From assembly GCF_021130785.1 (NCBI RefSeq), contig NC_060207.1, positions 106,973,501 through 107,037,500 on the forward strand: 64,000 bases of DNA, given 5' to 3'. The translations under genes and the position numbers were made by a program. The notes under the pieces were generated by a model, which was not told the DNA's origin, did no database searches, and saw only the letters and a list, made by a program, of their open reading frames with translations. Below are positions 39,061-51,569 of this stretch, piece after piece. This DNA comes from Homalodisca vitripennis. Lineage: Eukaryota; Arthropoda; Insecta; Hemiptera; Cicadellidae. Each line of letters starts with the position of its first letter. Position 1 is the first letter of the stretch.

Positions 39061-39649
39061 CTTAATTAAACTAAAAATGTATACTTCAACACATGCAAAA
39101 TCTGAAATGAGCCAGTAAAACTTTTATTTAACTTTTCAACCTCTTAACCATGGGCACTAAAATAAAAATTACCTGATATATGCCTGCATTTGAGTGAAAA
39201 AATTTTCATAAGATTCCATCATATTACATCATAAATGATTTCACTAAAAAGGACACTGTTAGATCTTGAAAGTAACAAATATAATAATAATTATTAAGTA
39301 CTTCTGGATCATTACCGATGAACAGAGCAGATGGTATTCAAGGAAGTGGTCGAAGAGAGGTTGAAAGAGCAAGATTAGAAAATTGAAAGGAAGATCACTA
39401 AAATTCAGGAGGAAATAAGTTGAGAAATAAAATACATTGAAAATTATGTTAAATAAGAACACATGCAGAATGCTGAAATGCTATATAACCCGAATGACAA
39501 ACACATAGAAGAAAATATAAACTAGACAAACAAAAATAAATTACAGAAAATATCAAACAGGAGGTCAATGGATTGAAAGAAAAACAAAATTGTACGAGAA
39601 GGAGAGAACTGATAACAATTCATTCTGTACATTTCTCATGTATGTTTAA
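39061..39649. other. no gene seen
   Basis: AT-rich. May contain the 3' remains of the Gypsy-like element on its right. Confidence 0.3.
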
Positions 39650-41510
39650 TTTAACATACATATCTGGTATCTTCTTAGTTCCCTACTGAGAAAAATAAAT
39701 TTAGTAACATTAAAAAAGTAACATTAAAAATTTTGCAACATATGAATATGTGGTTCCCAAAATCTAGTAACTTTACTGTCATTAGGAGTAAATCCTGTAG
39801 TATTGCTATGCCATTTGGCTGAAACAGTTATTAATCCAGAGTGTATGATTAAACAATTGTTTCTTATCTCTACAACATATATTCCTAATTTTTCTTTAAA
39901 TGTTTTGAATATTTGTTAGACATGTATATTGAACAACTATGTTTCTCAGACATGTTTATTTGAGGTTCCTTTATGGTACTAAATATAAATATAACATCAC
40001 TGCTCCCTAATTTCCTAATATATTAACTATTTATAAATTGAGTTTTATTATCTGATTGAACTCTGTCAGGTATTACATACATTGGAATACATTCATTGAA
40101 AACCTTATTTAGAACTGTATTCGTGTTTATCTTCTTAACTGGATATAACTAAATAACCTTGGTAAAACATATGAGATGACAGAGATATATTTCACGCCTC
40201 CTGTGCTTGTTGGTAAAATTTTGACAAAATCACATGCCAATTTATCATCTCTTCCCTCACAGTTAATTCCTATATAGTCTTATATAGTTGAATGAGTATT
40301 TGATTTACATTCTATCACAGGTTGCAATCAATTTTCAAATTTCGTTTAGCCATATATTTCAAGATATTAAAAACTTCTTGTAATTGCTTCAGACATTATC
40401 CACACCGCAATCAATAAAATATTTCTAACATTCATTAAATAAATATTGTTATGATAATTCGTGGGTTATAAATAATTTCTAAGATTTGTATTTGTTGCTA
40501 AGAACTTGTTATTTAATTTTGCACATACCATTTCATTAAATAAAGTATAATTCCTTGGGTACAAAGGTGAAAAAATCTAAATTAATTTCTGATTATAGTT
40601 TACTGTGGAGTCTACTTATAACAAGATGGCCATTTTGAAATTTGTACATATCCAGTTTTGCTCTTTAGCAGAATAAATATCACCTATAATTTATTATTAA
40701 TTTAATTTATTATTACTGAATTAATTTTTGGATAGATAAATATTATGACTTAGATTTTTTAATATCCGTTTCTTTTTCTTCAAGGTTGTCTCCAATATGG
40801 TATCTCCTATTTCCATTGTTATGTCTCTAGTAAGGTATCTTTCTTTCATATCTTGGATTTCCATTCCGCTGGTTTAAATCTAGAGTCTGTGATTTTTTGT
40901 TTCTTTCTATCGGTGTAAGTTCTCTCCTCTCTTAGTAATTAAATTGTTTTTGCCGTCTGAATTTATTTCCAACTATATCTTTACAATTTCTTTTAAATTT
41001 TGCATTCCATTCATCTATATCCTCTCTGTTTAAACTTTGATCAAATTGTTTTATCGAATTTTTGTTGTACTCTTTAATAATTTGTATTTCCCTTTTGAAC
41101 TGCTCACTCAAAGTGATCACCATGTCTCTCTCACCCATTTTTTATGCAATATTTTGCAGATCAAGATTGTATCAGTAAAGTACACTTTTCAGGTTAATAC
41201 TCCTTCCAAACTTTACTACTTTATTCTCTTCTTTATTTGATTCCCTTCTGTATGTCATTGTTCCTACTTTTATTCGTTATCTCTTCTTCCATGTTATCAA
41301 TAATTTTAACATCTTCCCCAGCTATTTGCCACCATTGTACTGCAATTCCTTCCATGGCATTATCCAGTAACTCTTTAAAATCAGAATACGGTAATTGTCT
41401 TATCTCTTGCATCCTGTATAGGTTTTTAATTGTCTTATGAAGTCTTTTGATTTCTTGTTCTTTCCATTGGATCTCAGTAAAATATCCTCCGTCGAGTTCC
41501 TCCCATACAT
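39650..41510 (-). pseudogene. decayed Gypsy-like LTR retrotransposon (gag and integrase remnants)
   Basis: Read on the minus strand. About 41505-41230 gives a Gag-like capsid stretch (SDFKELLDNAMEGIAVQWWQ then IAGEDVKII). About 41138-40932 continues it (MVITLSEQFKREIQIIKEYN). About 40290-40130 gives an integrase core piece (DFVKILPTSTGGVKYISVIS), and near 39810 WHSNTTGFTP matches the later integrase helix. Order gag, then integrase fits Gypsy. Protease, reverse transcriptase and RNase H are missing or unrecognisable between them, and several stops break each part. I found no LTR pair. The element is dead. Confidence 0.65.
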
Positions 41511-41819
41511 TTGACTATCCACTTCTAGTACAATTTTGTTATTCTTTCAATTCATTGACCTACTAGCTGAATTTTCCACGTAAAGCTATTATTACTGTTT
41601 GACCAAAATTAGTTTAGTTGTGTTAAGGTATTTTCTTAACACGTATTTTTGTAAACATTAAACTTAGATACTTAAACTTTACTTCATTTATTGAATATAA
41701 CTCAACTATTGAACTATACAACTAGAATGTTTTTAAGATACAAGTATGAAGTATAAAACAGACTTGAAAATATGATAATAAATATTTTATCACTACATTT
41801 TTTAGTAGTTTGAGGCTGT

Positions 41820-42110
41820 AACTTTGAACTGTCCAGCTACTTTAGTTAGATATAGTTGCTTGTTGTCCGAAAAAACTCTTCAGCCCTACATATGTATATA
41901 TTTTCCTAGTAAGGGTAGAATTGTAAACATCACTACGTCATCAGAAATACTTTTGACCGATAGTGGAATACAGTCACGAGAAGTAGACGCTACTTGGGTA
42001 TTAGGAATAGTGTAGATTGAAAGAAGATGTTAGGGCCAAAATAGACAATTTTGACTAAAGTAGTGTTCTTGCCAAGATTACTAACAGGTTTCGCATATGT
42101 TGCTTGCAAA
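41820..42110 (+). repeat. family W dispersed repeat, intact reference copy
   Basis: Contains GTCCGAAAAAACTCTTCAGC CCTACATATG and, near 42021-42060, AGAAGATGTTAGGGCCAAAA. The inverted copy at 46520-45420 matches both parts and is split by the hAT at 45504-46320. This copy shows the unbroken site (GATGTTAG at 42026-42033). Confidence 0.6.
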
Positions 42111-42639
42111 ATTTCAGATCTATAGCTTTTTACTTTCACAAGAATATTTACATTCCCCTAGGAAAAGGAATTATGCCAACATACTGAATGATAGTCTTCA
42201 ATTACGTTCAGTCAAATTTCATGGTTGGACGTGCACCAGCATAGAACTCATTCATATATGTAAAAATGGTTTCATGCAAAATTTAATGCAAAATCTTTCT
42301 CGAGATATTTTGCCAATTGATACATTTACATTATTGTTCATTGAGTTTTATAGCAGTGTTAAAATAATAAACACTCTGATGAGTTAGGAAGAGTATTACA
42401 ACGCAAGAGTGTGCTGAAATCAAATCATTTTTGTCACCTACTTAACACTGACTTTCCACTCTTAATATTTTTTACTCTATGAATAAAAATGTTGCATGTA
42501 AAATTCTCAAATGATTGTTCTCTATTTAGAAATTTATTTATCTCCCTTTGTCTCCTTGTCCATAAGTCTTATGTAAAAATATACGTTAATGCTCAGAAGA
42601 ATGCCATGAAGTGACATGCACCACCATCAAATTAATAGA

Positions 42640-42762
42640 AATGAAGCATCCTGCAAACATTCAAATCTATATGTCAGTTTGTTTTTGAGATAACGGGCGG
42701 ACAGACAGACAGAGATAAATAAAATTTGTCAACCCTCTCGAGTAATAGGCTACGCTAACGCT
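42640..42762 (-). repeat. family Y dispersed repeat, inverted partial copy
   Basis: On the minus strand it begins AGCGTTAGCGTAGCCTATTA CTCGAGAGGG, followed by CTGTCTGTCTGTCCGCCCG and a phrase about AACAAACTGACATAT. Compare 38430 onward. Confidence 0.5.
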
Positions 42763-43766
42763 CAACCAAAAAGTTTATCTTTAAGTACCTTAGAAACAAT
42801 GTCAGGATGATCTCCTGGGAATTCGTTTTCAATAACAGATGATAATATTTCTAGCTAGTTTGTGTTGCAGTATATTGTTAAATGAATAACTGGTTTCCCA
42901 AACTTTAAACGATTACAATACCATTTTAATATTTTTTATTCATGTTGCTACTACTACTATTAGTGTTTTCAACACAAAGTTCTGTAGACCCTTGTAATGA
43001 TTCAGCTGACATATAGTTCAGACTGATTTCCTCTTGGTTTCTTGATCTCATGATGGTTTTTTATTAAGGCTTATCGATTAAGTTCGATTTGAATGTAAAT
43101 GTTTTAATAAACTGCTGAAATATATATTTTTAGGGATGATTGTGTGAGAAGCTCTCTCCAGTTGTTGATTTATAGCACGAAAATTTAAAAATTGTAAGCC
43201 ATTCTTATTTCATTTGTTTTCTTTGGCCATTGTGAGTAATTTTTGGATTGAATCCTTGAGGATACAGAAGAGAAAATTAGGTCAAAGTGAGGCCTCATAA
43301 CTGATAGAGTCAAATGAGGCCACCTTGTCGGTGATAAACTATTACTATTTACATGATGGTTTTGTGGCAGCTTCCTCTCAGTAGAGTTTAAAATTATATA
43401 AACACCTATATAAAAAAGCATAGAGTGTAACCACTAAATTCTTCAAAATTTATCATGGATCCTACTCTATTAAATAGAGGATAGACAAATATTTGTATTA
43501 CCTAACTGATGAATACCAAATTTAAATAAATTTGGACCTTATCAAACAACTACATTAAGAAAATATAATGAATAAAGTAAAGTATTTAAACTTAATATAG
43601 ACTTGAATACTTATAAATATGTGTTGTAGTACAAGATTTTAATTAATTACTTTTCTATATGTTATAGCATTAGTTTGACAATTTTAACACGTAAATGTTG
43701 CATTTTTAATAAACGAAATACATGAAAATAATGATTATGGTATATACATGATGGATTGTACATTTA

Positions 43767-43768
<2 letters not shown>
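42763..43768. other. no intact gene; possible LINE remains
   Basis: A minus-strand frame at 43421-43185 (includes SLSPTRWPHLTLSVMRPHFD) could be a distant tail of the LINE at 44290-43815, on the far side of the AT run, but the match is not good enough to claim. Confidence 0.3.

Positions 43769-43813
<45 letters not shown>
43769..43813. repeat. (AT)n microsatellite
   Basis: About 45 bases of uninterrupted TA dinucleotide directly at the 3' edge of a LINE relic. Confidence 0.95.
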
Positions 43814-43814
<1 letters not shown>

Positions 43815-43816
<2 letters not shown>

Positions 43817-44290
43817 GTGAGAAATTTTAGGGCTTTGAAGATTTCTCTGCAGGCCTTTCTTGGGCGAAGATTACAAGCTTTTTTGTATGGTATATTACTT
43901 GTTGCAGATATCCCACTATAGTTCCCAGTATTTTTTCTTAGTATTTCCCAGACTGCATTTATTACAGTAGAATTCATACAGAGCGTGATATGCAGTCTTA
44001 GCATTCACTGGGTCACTAAAAGGCTTAATTCTACGAATCACGTGTACTCTTGTTCTAAGTTTGTTGTATGGTGAGTTTATATACAAAGTCTAATTGAGAT
44101 TTTCATCAACCAAGATATTTTGTGGAATTGACTTCCTCTAAGTCTAGTCATTTTCCTTGCTATTTTTTTTCTTCCCAAGAATAGTCTTGTTTTCATTAAC
44201 CATCAGATAATTGCCAAGGCATTTCTGATTGCCATGTTGACGGCTGTGTAGACAGCTGCTTCAAGCTGGTTGGAGCCTTGTTCTCCTAGC
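43815..44290 (-). pseudogene. LINE relic, reverse-transcriptase C-terminal part
   Basis: Minus strand, from right to left: EEVNSTKYLG (the YLG thumb motif) near 44140, NKLRTRVHVIRRIKPFSD with small shifts near 44060-44020, then ALYE, and KACNLRPRKACREIFKALKF near 43890-43830, the family's RA...CR..FK.L phrase. It is frameshifted and has stops. Jockey/CR1-like by motif order. It stops abruptly at the AT run. Confidence 0.6.
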
Positions 44291-45162
44291 AGCAACAAGG
44301 CTTAACCACAACTGCAGTAACCAGACTTATATAGAGCATTTTTAGAAACATCACTTACGGAGTACTCCAATGTTCTGTAAGGGATACGTGCTGTTTATTT
44401 TATTTGCAAATGACTTTGTGTGCACAAAACTCGAGCAAAATACTAGTGTATGCACAGTACATTTTCTATAAAGTAAAAATACATAAAAATTGTGTTTTTT
44501 TCCAGCTATATTTATATTTAATATTTTTTCAAAAACGTGGCCTGTCATATTGCTATTAATTATAGATTCTGAAACAATAGTAGGATTTTAGACACTTGCC
44601 ATTGTTATAACTTATCTTACAAAAAAGTATAACACATTTGAATAACTATAAATTCTCCCAGGGTGATAAAAATCTCTACAACCGACTCAAATTCATTAAT
44701 CGCGTCTGCATATCCCATTTTTCTATAATACACAAAAAAAAATTGAATACATGTTACAGCATACAGATTATAGTTATTTGATCGAGACTGATTGTAAAAA
44801 CTACTTTGTAAAGTAAAATTAAGGGCAGCTGTATTACTTTACGTTAAAAACATTTCCTTTAAAGCAAGTAATTTATTTGAGTTTAACTACGAGTGGTCCA
44901 TTTCTAAAAAACCTTTTAACTAGTTTTAAGAACACAAATCTTTAAAATATTGACAAGCTGGTAATTTTTCTTTTAAATACTTACTTACCTGTAGGATTTA
45001 TTCAAGCAGGAAACATTGCTAAAGTAATATTATTCTAAAATTGCAATTCTCTAAAATTTCCGCGGGGTAGAACTTTCTGAAATCGTTTCGACATTTCAAA
45101 TCCTCCCTTCCACCAAAAATGTTATCTGGCTATGTCACTGTTCACATCCCATTTTGTTGTTG
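44291..45162. other. no gene seen
   Basis: AT-rich, no supported feature. Confidence 0.3.
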
Positions 45163-45345
45163 TTTACTAGCAGTTACCTTTTTTATGCATATCCTTTTTA
45201 AATGGTATAATAAACACTCCTAAAAATAAGTGATGATTACTGGAAGATATTCCAATATCCTAATACACTTAGAACTAAAGTTTAAAGAGCTATGTTTCGG
45301 GCCCTAAAGTCAGAGAGTGCAGCAGTTTTTATGAGTACTAATAAA
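45163..45345 (+). repeat. family G repeat, diverged copy
   Basis: Starts TAGCAGTTACC and carries the CATATCC, AAAGTTTAAAGAGC and GCAGCAGTTTTTATGAG phrases equivalent to 10537-10740. Confidence 0.45.
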
Positions 45346-45419
45346 ATATACAAATTTATCTGTAACATTCTATAAATATTTAAATGAATATCTCCAATTT
45401 CAGCAACATTTGAACTATT

Positions 45420-46520
45420 TTAAGCCAGAGTTTAAAAATATTAAGTCCGTAGAAGGCAAGAACATTACTTTAGTCAAACATTTTCTATTTTGGCCCTTAC
45501 ATCCAGTGGCGTAGCAAAGGGGACGGCGGGGGCGGGCAGCACTGGGTGTCGCCTTTTTTGGGGTGACACCCACCCGGTCTCTCAACTTTAAAAACAATGT
45601 ACAAACAAACAAAAATAAATCGCTAGTACAAAAATTTCTTTTTTGGGGATTCTTCCACTAGCACTAACTCAGCTCTATATATAATTCGAGGATTCCCGCA
45701 AAAGAGCCTGACGCTGTCGTGGGGGATTCACCGTTCCATACTGGTGATCTTTGACGTTCAGTTTTGTTTTGACATTTCTCATTTGTTTTGTGAAGTGCGT
45801 TGTGTTTGGTTGGCGTGAATTGTTAAACATATATTATTCCATAGTGATAGAAGATTGGGTGTCTCTACATTTTTTAAAGTTTATTGTAGAATGGGATTTT
45901 ACAGAATCTCTTCCAAATCTTACGATTGCAGTGAAATTGTTCATTACGGTTTGCATGTCCGTAGCTTTATGTGAGAGGTGTTTCAGTAAATTAAAATTAA
46001 TAAAAACTATTTGCAGGCAACAATGACCCAATCGCATCTTAGCAATCTTGGTATATTAGCCATCGAACAATTGCAATTCAAAATATAAATTTCAAGGAAG
46101 TTATTGCTGAGTTTGCAGCTGTCAAAGCTACAAAGAAGAAATTTTAATTGTATAACAATTCCTTTTCTGTCTTAGTTATTATTGTTTTGCCATTTCTTCA
46201 ATATTATAAATAATAAATGATCGATGACCTTTATCATGTAAAATTTATTGCTTTTTACTTTCGATAGAGTGACACCACCAACTTCCACATCGGGTGCCAC
46301 CCAAGGTAGCTATGCCACTGCTTACATCTTCTTTCAATCTATGTTATTCCCGATGCCTGAGTAGCCTCTACTTCTCCTATTGTAATCCACTATTTGTCAA
46401 AAGTATTTCTGGCAACGAACTGATATTTGCATGTTTGCTCAAATTAGGAAAATATATACATATGTCGTAGGGCTGAAGTGTTTTTTTCGGACAAAAAGCA
46501 AACAATATCCGGCGATTATA
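45420..46520 (-). repeat. family W repeat, inverted, interrupted by a hAT element
   Basis: Minus-strand copy of 41820-42110. 46520-46321 matches the left part and 45503-45420 the right part. The break is exactly at the target duplication of the hAT remnant (CTTACATC on both sides). Confidence 0.65.
45504..46320 (+). mobile_element. 817-bp hAT transposon remnant with perfect target duplication
   Basis: Terminal inverted repeats CAGTGGCGTAGC and GCTATGCCACTG (one mismatch) are flanked by the exact 8-bp direct repeat CTTACATC (45496-45503 and 46321-46328), the hAT hallmark. Inside, 45751-46026 encodes the C-terminal hATC dimerisation region: LPNLTIAVKLF, then SVALCERCFSKLKLIKT. After one frame break, about 46020-46146 continues with MTQSHLSNLGILAIEQLQF and ends FKEVIAEFAAVKATKKKF. 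This matches the zinc-finger MYM/hAT-like transposases common in insects. Most of the transposase is deleted, so it is an internally deleted, immobile copy. Confidence 0.93.
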
Positions 46521-46611
46521 ATTTATTTCCGATCTAAATTATTTTTGTTGCAGTAATAGTGTTTGATTTTTATTGATCCGACCAAGAAATTATGTAAGTT
46601 GCTAATGACAT

Positions 46612-46850
46612 GGTGTAACGGGTACGACGGTTATAGTCAAATAACCAAATCAAACAAAGTCAAGCGTGGACGCTGTTGGATGGGTGATCGCTGAGCATTC
46701 CTGTACTTGTAAGCGGCGCCCTGCCTAGCCGTTAGTGGTGTTTCGGATATCACCTTTTAGCCGTTAATACCCAGATTTGTTATTAATGGTTTCTTAGCCC
46801 TAACTGCGCCTGGTACAACAAGGCATTCTTAACTCTTTACGTTAATTTGA
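46612..46850 (+). repeat. 5S-rRNA-derived SINE
   Basis: Positions about 46640-46700 resemble the 3' half of 5S rRNA (AAAGTCAAGCGTGG, then TTGGATGGGTGATCGCTGAG, the conserved internal promoter C-box neighbourhood and following helix). A further 150 bases unrelated to 5S run to GGCATTCTTAACTCTTTACG. A 5S-like head with a unique tail is how SINE3-type elements are built. It is not a functional 5S gene, because the 5' half and the run of T are missing. Confidence 0.55.
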
Positions 46851-47508
46851 AAAGTCTACTTCGGTCATAAAGCGTTAAATTTCGGTAATTATAATCTTCT
46901 TTCGGTGTAACGTATTTCCGTTGTCGTAATAATGTTTGTATTGTTGGACCTATAAGAAAATATATACGTCATGTGTACATCTAAAAAACCTTTTTTAGTC
47001 AATAAGCGTTGGATTCGTAGTTTGGATGAGTTCGTTAGCCAATCTTAACATACACACTGTTTCTAGATGGCGGCATTCGTATTTCGACAAATTTTTATTT
47101 TGTGTATTTCACGAGATAAATCAAAATCAACAGTTTTCATAAAATTGTCAAGTAATCCAAGCAATTTATTTTTTTATAATTTTTCGAGTTTTAAAATGGT
47201 GGCCGTTTAACATTATAGAAGTATTTTATTGAACCCTAATACGTTAATATATTTACAAACCATGTTGGATTAATTTTAACTAAATTAAATCCTTGTTTTT
47301 ATAAAGACATTTCAAGATTATTGGCTTTCTAAAGTTTGAAAATGTTACGATTTTACATTAACAAGTCAATATTGAAGGTTATTGTCCAATCGGTGCTGTG
47401 TTAATCAAACATCTAAACTAGTAATGCGTCTTCAGTTTGAAATTATTTAGAGACCACGGTCCATTGCGATCTACCTTTCTTCTGACTGAGCCGGAAGGTA
47501 TATTTAAT
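46851..47508. other. no gene seen
   Basis: AT-rich, no supported feature. An ATGGCGGCAT motif lies at 47067. Confidence 0.3.
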
Positions 47509-48364
47509 TTAACCCTCCAAGTGCTGGTTAGAACTGCCTTAAGTGCTGGGCATTTTTCAGTATGTTTGCAAGCGTTTAGAAAGTTTTTTTTTTATATACT
47601 GTTACCTTAATGTAAATACTACATATTATATATCATTATTTTCAGGAAAGATCACAGAATATGATAATAATACTTATATGACTTACCTTTACATGGTAAA
47701 ATATTGCTGAATGTAAATCTTGACAAAAAAAAAAAAAAAGTTTTTATTTTTTCACTTTGAGCTTAGATATCATTTCACCAAAGTTATGAAAATAAAAATC
47801 CAAGATATACAAGTTGTAGGTAATTTAATAATGAACCCAAAAGTATATACATCTTATGGGTTTACATATTGACAGAATTCACTCAGAGCAAAAAACGATA
47901 AATTGTAACACGTAAAAAAATCAGTGATATTTGAAACATTGTGTACTACATTGTAACACCTTTCACATTCCTTATTGCACTAGACCTACTTAATTCACTC
48001 ATTTTTACAATAAAACACAATATAAAACAGTAATAGTCAACTACAACACCAAAGGTATGATGCAAACAACGACGGAACAGCAATAAACAGAACGACCGAA
48101 CCGTATGACTTGGAAATAAACATACGCTTAGAAACAGCTGTCGTATAGCGCCGGTCTTTGAGCAAAGACGTGCTCCATAGAGTATAACGAGTTCCGCATT
48201 TCTTCTAGTTTAATACTATATAAAATAGTTCGTGATATTCCGTAATATATAGCCACTAGCGTGGTTTAAAGAGATCGCGTTTCTGACATCGCGCTCCGCG
48301 AGGTCAGCACTGGAAACAGGTACGCTAACATCGCGCTACGCGATGTCAGCACCTGGAGGGTTAA
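47509..48364. mobile_element. 848-bp non-autonomous piggyBac-type element
   Basis: TTAA target copies at 47509-47512 and 48361-48364. Ends CCCTCCAAGTGCTG and, reversed, CCCTCCAGGTGCTG (13 of 14 identical). Just inside the right end are two near-palindromes 43 bases apart (CATCGCGCTCCGCGAGG at 48287 and CATCGCGCTACGCGATG at 48330). There is no transposase inside. Mobilisation would need a piggyBac enzyme supplied elsewhere. The relic at 80-721 shows the superfamily is present in this genome. Confidence 0.85.
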
Positions 48365-51300
48365 CAACCGTATATACATATAATACAGGGAGTTATTTAC
48401 AGTTTAATACAAACATACAACAACAAACTATAGTCTAAAGTTGAATCTCCAGTGACAGCTGTAATCCGTTCTGTCAGACAGCAGCGATTTCAGATATTGT
48501 GTAGTGCCTACAGCTCAGGCGATACAACCGATTGTTTGAAATGTAGTGCGTGTAGCTGCACAAGAAAAGCAGGCGAGCGACGGTAATGATGGTCTGGTCT
48601 ACGCTGACAGAGCTCGTGCGATAATTACCACAGTGCTAGTATCAGCAGCAACCCAACTGGCAAATTTGTGGCCCGTCCGGACAGATTGTGAGCCTGCAGG
48701 TTATTGCAGTTAATGATAATATTTACAGATATCTTTACTGTACATGTGGTAATTGGAAAAACCAAGTTCATATATCGCAATATTAAGAGTTAAATTAGGT
48801 TCAGAACGTAATTAAGAATAATTATGTTGTGAGTTTAAAGGGTTACGGATTTTTTAAATTCAATAACTTTAGTCCTTACATAATTAACATGTTGATAAAA
48901 TATCTGTAGATTGGTTATTCTTTTAAAATTCCTCATTTTTGTTGTTGTTGTTTTTAACTGCTTTAGATACACCGTTTTACACAAAAATTTAATGGTAATC
49001 TTAGACTAGACTTCTTCGGAGTAATCTCCATACGTCGAGAGTGGAGTCCCAAAAGGGATATAGACACAATCGAGAGTGAGCCGTTTCAGCAGAGAACTTT
49101 AATGAAACAAAGAGACTCTCTAATATAGACACGTAATATAGGTTGGTAGGGATATTTTTTTTACCGCAATCATCACGCCACCACCAGATGATTTAGAACT
49201 ACAAGTGTTATCCCTGTCACGCCTGTATAAGATTATAAAGTTGACTGTGTCTCCCACGCATTGTTATGTTTTCCACGTACTTTTAAAGTAGACTGACAGC
49301 TTTACCGAAACGTAAAAAACCGTTATATAAAAATCTGATCTGAACTAACAAAGTTGACTTTAATGGAAAATCTGTCAGGAGATATTAAAAGGGAAATATA
49401 AACCACAATAACATACAACATTATATATTATAAGGGAAATAATTAAACGGTTCTTTAATATAGTAGTGTTTTACAATGATTTGTTTTCTAACTCTTCGAT
49501 CAGTTTACTCATATTATTATGGGTGTAAATGTTGTCCGAAATATCGCATCATTTGGATCTATCAGTGGTTCTGCAGACTTTCTTTGTTTATGGAATTTTT
49601 CAGGTTAGGTTACTTAAACTCCAATTTAAAAGCTGTAAATATTTATAAAATTAATTCATAGTCTCCTATTGTAGTTATGTTGACTTTAATACACTAAACA
49701 ATTTCCAATCGTTGCAAAAAGTCTAAAATATCGGTTTGAATAAATCAACTAACTACTAATTCATTTATTAATGAACCCAACGTATAATTGATTAACTTAC
49801 TTCATCATCTAATGCTCATCAAATTCTAAATTGAATTTCTGCATGGTTAATATAAATTCATATTCCAGTTCACTACTTGTTTCCTCCTGACGAGATTAAA
49901 CAAAATTTAAAATAAATTGATTATATCTGTTCTAGCTAACAAAGGCCTGTAATATAATCGTGGAAGAAAATTAGTCTTTCTGTTGATTATAATAAATTAT
50001 ACCCTTTACTCAGTTGCGTTGGGCCTTACTTTACATCCACTTAAAAATAAATTACGTAAAAATAGATTCTAATACAAATTTTGCTTCAAGAAACGGCAAA
50101 CCTATCGATAGACTTTTTAAAAGATAAATTAAATTTTATAGAATGTCAAACGATAAAAACACATGTACAATGAGATATGGATAAAAATAGATAGTGTTTA
50201 CAAGATATTTAGCAACATTGTATTACAGAATTTTTATTTCTTATTTCATTTATTATAAATCTATAATTTCATTTTTAGATTATAGTGATAATGAAAATGA
50301 AATAATTATTTCGTAAATAGAATATTGTATTGAAAGTGGTACTGACCAAATTTTATAAACTAATAAAACTACACGATAAAAATGAAAATGTATAAATATT
50401 TATTACTTTATAATGCTTAGAAGTCAGAGATCATGTAATATAAAATTAATAGAAAATATAAAACATTTTTATATTAAATAATCTAGTTTCTCTTATTATT
50501 TAAAATAAAAAAAACTATTTAATAATTAGCAAACGTACTTTTTCAAGATACATATTCACAGCCCGTTATAAGAACTAGTCATTTCTGTCGGTCAGTCCCG
50601 CGACTACCTTTTCGTTTTTTTGTATTACCCATCTATGTTGTAGTTCTAAATGGCTATGTCCTTGGCTTGTAATAAATAAAATTGATTGGTCTTCGTATCA
50701 AATCCTGAGTCGATCGTCACAGCAACGTAGCACAGCACATTTAGTTACTTATAGTTTGATTTTTGATAAGAGAATTAATTTTTAGCTTCATTCAAAATTT
50801 TATAATTATAATTTTTACTTTATATCGTATTATCGATAACTGTAACCTTCTCAAATTTGTTTAATATATTCACTTTTGAATATATTTCAACACTATAGTA
50901 AAAAAAATTGAAGTTAGGACAGTAAATGCGGAGAATATTGATATCTATATAGAACACTATTTGTTAACTAGTATGAGGAAAACGTTTTAATGTAGCAAAA
51001 AATAGCCAATTATTAAGACATCGAGAATTGAAATAAAAGTATTTGGACGTTCATTTCAATCGTATTTGAATGACTATTCCTCCTGTATCTAAACGATGAC
51101 TAAACAATTAAAAGTATGTTTCCTCTCAAATAAAAAAAAGGCACGTGTTTCATAATTATTTATGAAATATTGTACTGGTAATCTTAATAATCACCTTTTG
51201 GATATTCATTGTATTAATATTTTTAATATTGAATTATATTACGAGTTAGAAATTACATTTTTGTTGTATAATTTAAGGATTAAATTAAAAATTACTGCTG

Positions 51301-51468
51301 AACTACTGTCAAATATTAAATATTTTCTAAAACATAGAAATTACTGTGATTATACCTTTTGCCTATGTACTCTATGGAAATGAAAGGAAGATTACAACAG
51401 CTGTGTTTGATGATTTCTGGCGAATTCAACTTCAATGTAAATGGCCGTCTGTCTGTAAATTCATAGAA
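48365..51468. other. upstream region of NDUFB9, no other gene supported
   Basis: 48420-48720 is an island of near-balanced composition in AT-rich DNA, with many TCAG and CAGCAG phrases. It might be a distal promoter or untranslated exon, but neither strand gives a protein I recognise. 49010-49270 is mildly GC-rich. The rest is AT-rich. I could not place the NDUFB9 transcription start. Confidence 0.35.
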
Positions 51469-51569
51469 ATGGCAATTAGAATTCCGTTTAGATATTTAAC
51501 GTTTACAGACAAAGTAAAGCGATGTTACAAAAGATCTCTGAGAAATTTAGAGGATTGGGTTCACGATCG
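51469..51569 (+). CDS. NDUFB9: NDUFB9 (complex I subunit B22) exon 1
   Basis: Encodes the N-terminus of NADH dehydrogenase [ubiquinone] 1 beta subcomplex subunit 9, an accessory subunit in the membrane arm of mitochondrial complex I and a member of the LYR family that partners with acyl-carrier protein. The exon reads MAIRIPFRYLTFTDKV then KRCYKRSLRNLEDWVHD. The YKR.LR.LE.W phrase is the LYR-type helix 1 of the family. The ATG at 51469 (AGAAATGGC) is chosen because it gives the usual family N-terminal length. The frame is open farther upstream to 51346, but that part does not look like the family. The preceding TTCATAG could instead be an acceptor for an exon carrying the ATG. Donor GTAAGT follows 51569. 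Confidence 0.85.

Noticed and set aside
46640..46700. Functional 5S rRNA gene
   Set aside because: Only the 3' half is similar. There is no 5' half and no terminating T run.
51346..51468. In-frame N-terminal extension of NDUFB9
   Set aside because: It is open but does not look like family sequence, and family length fits the ATG at 51469.
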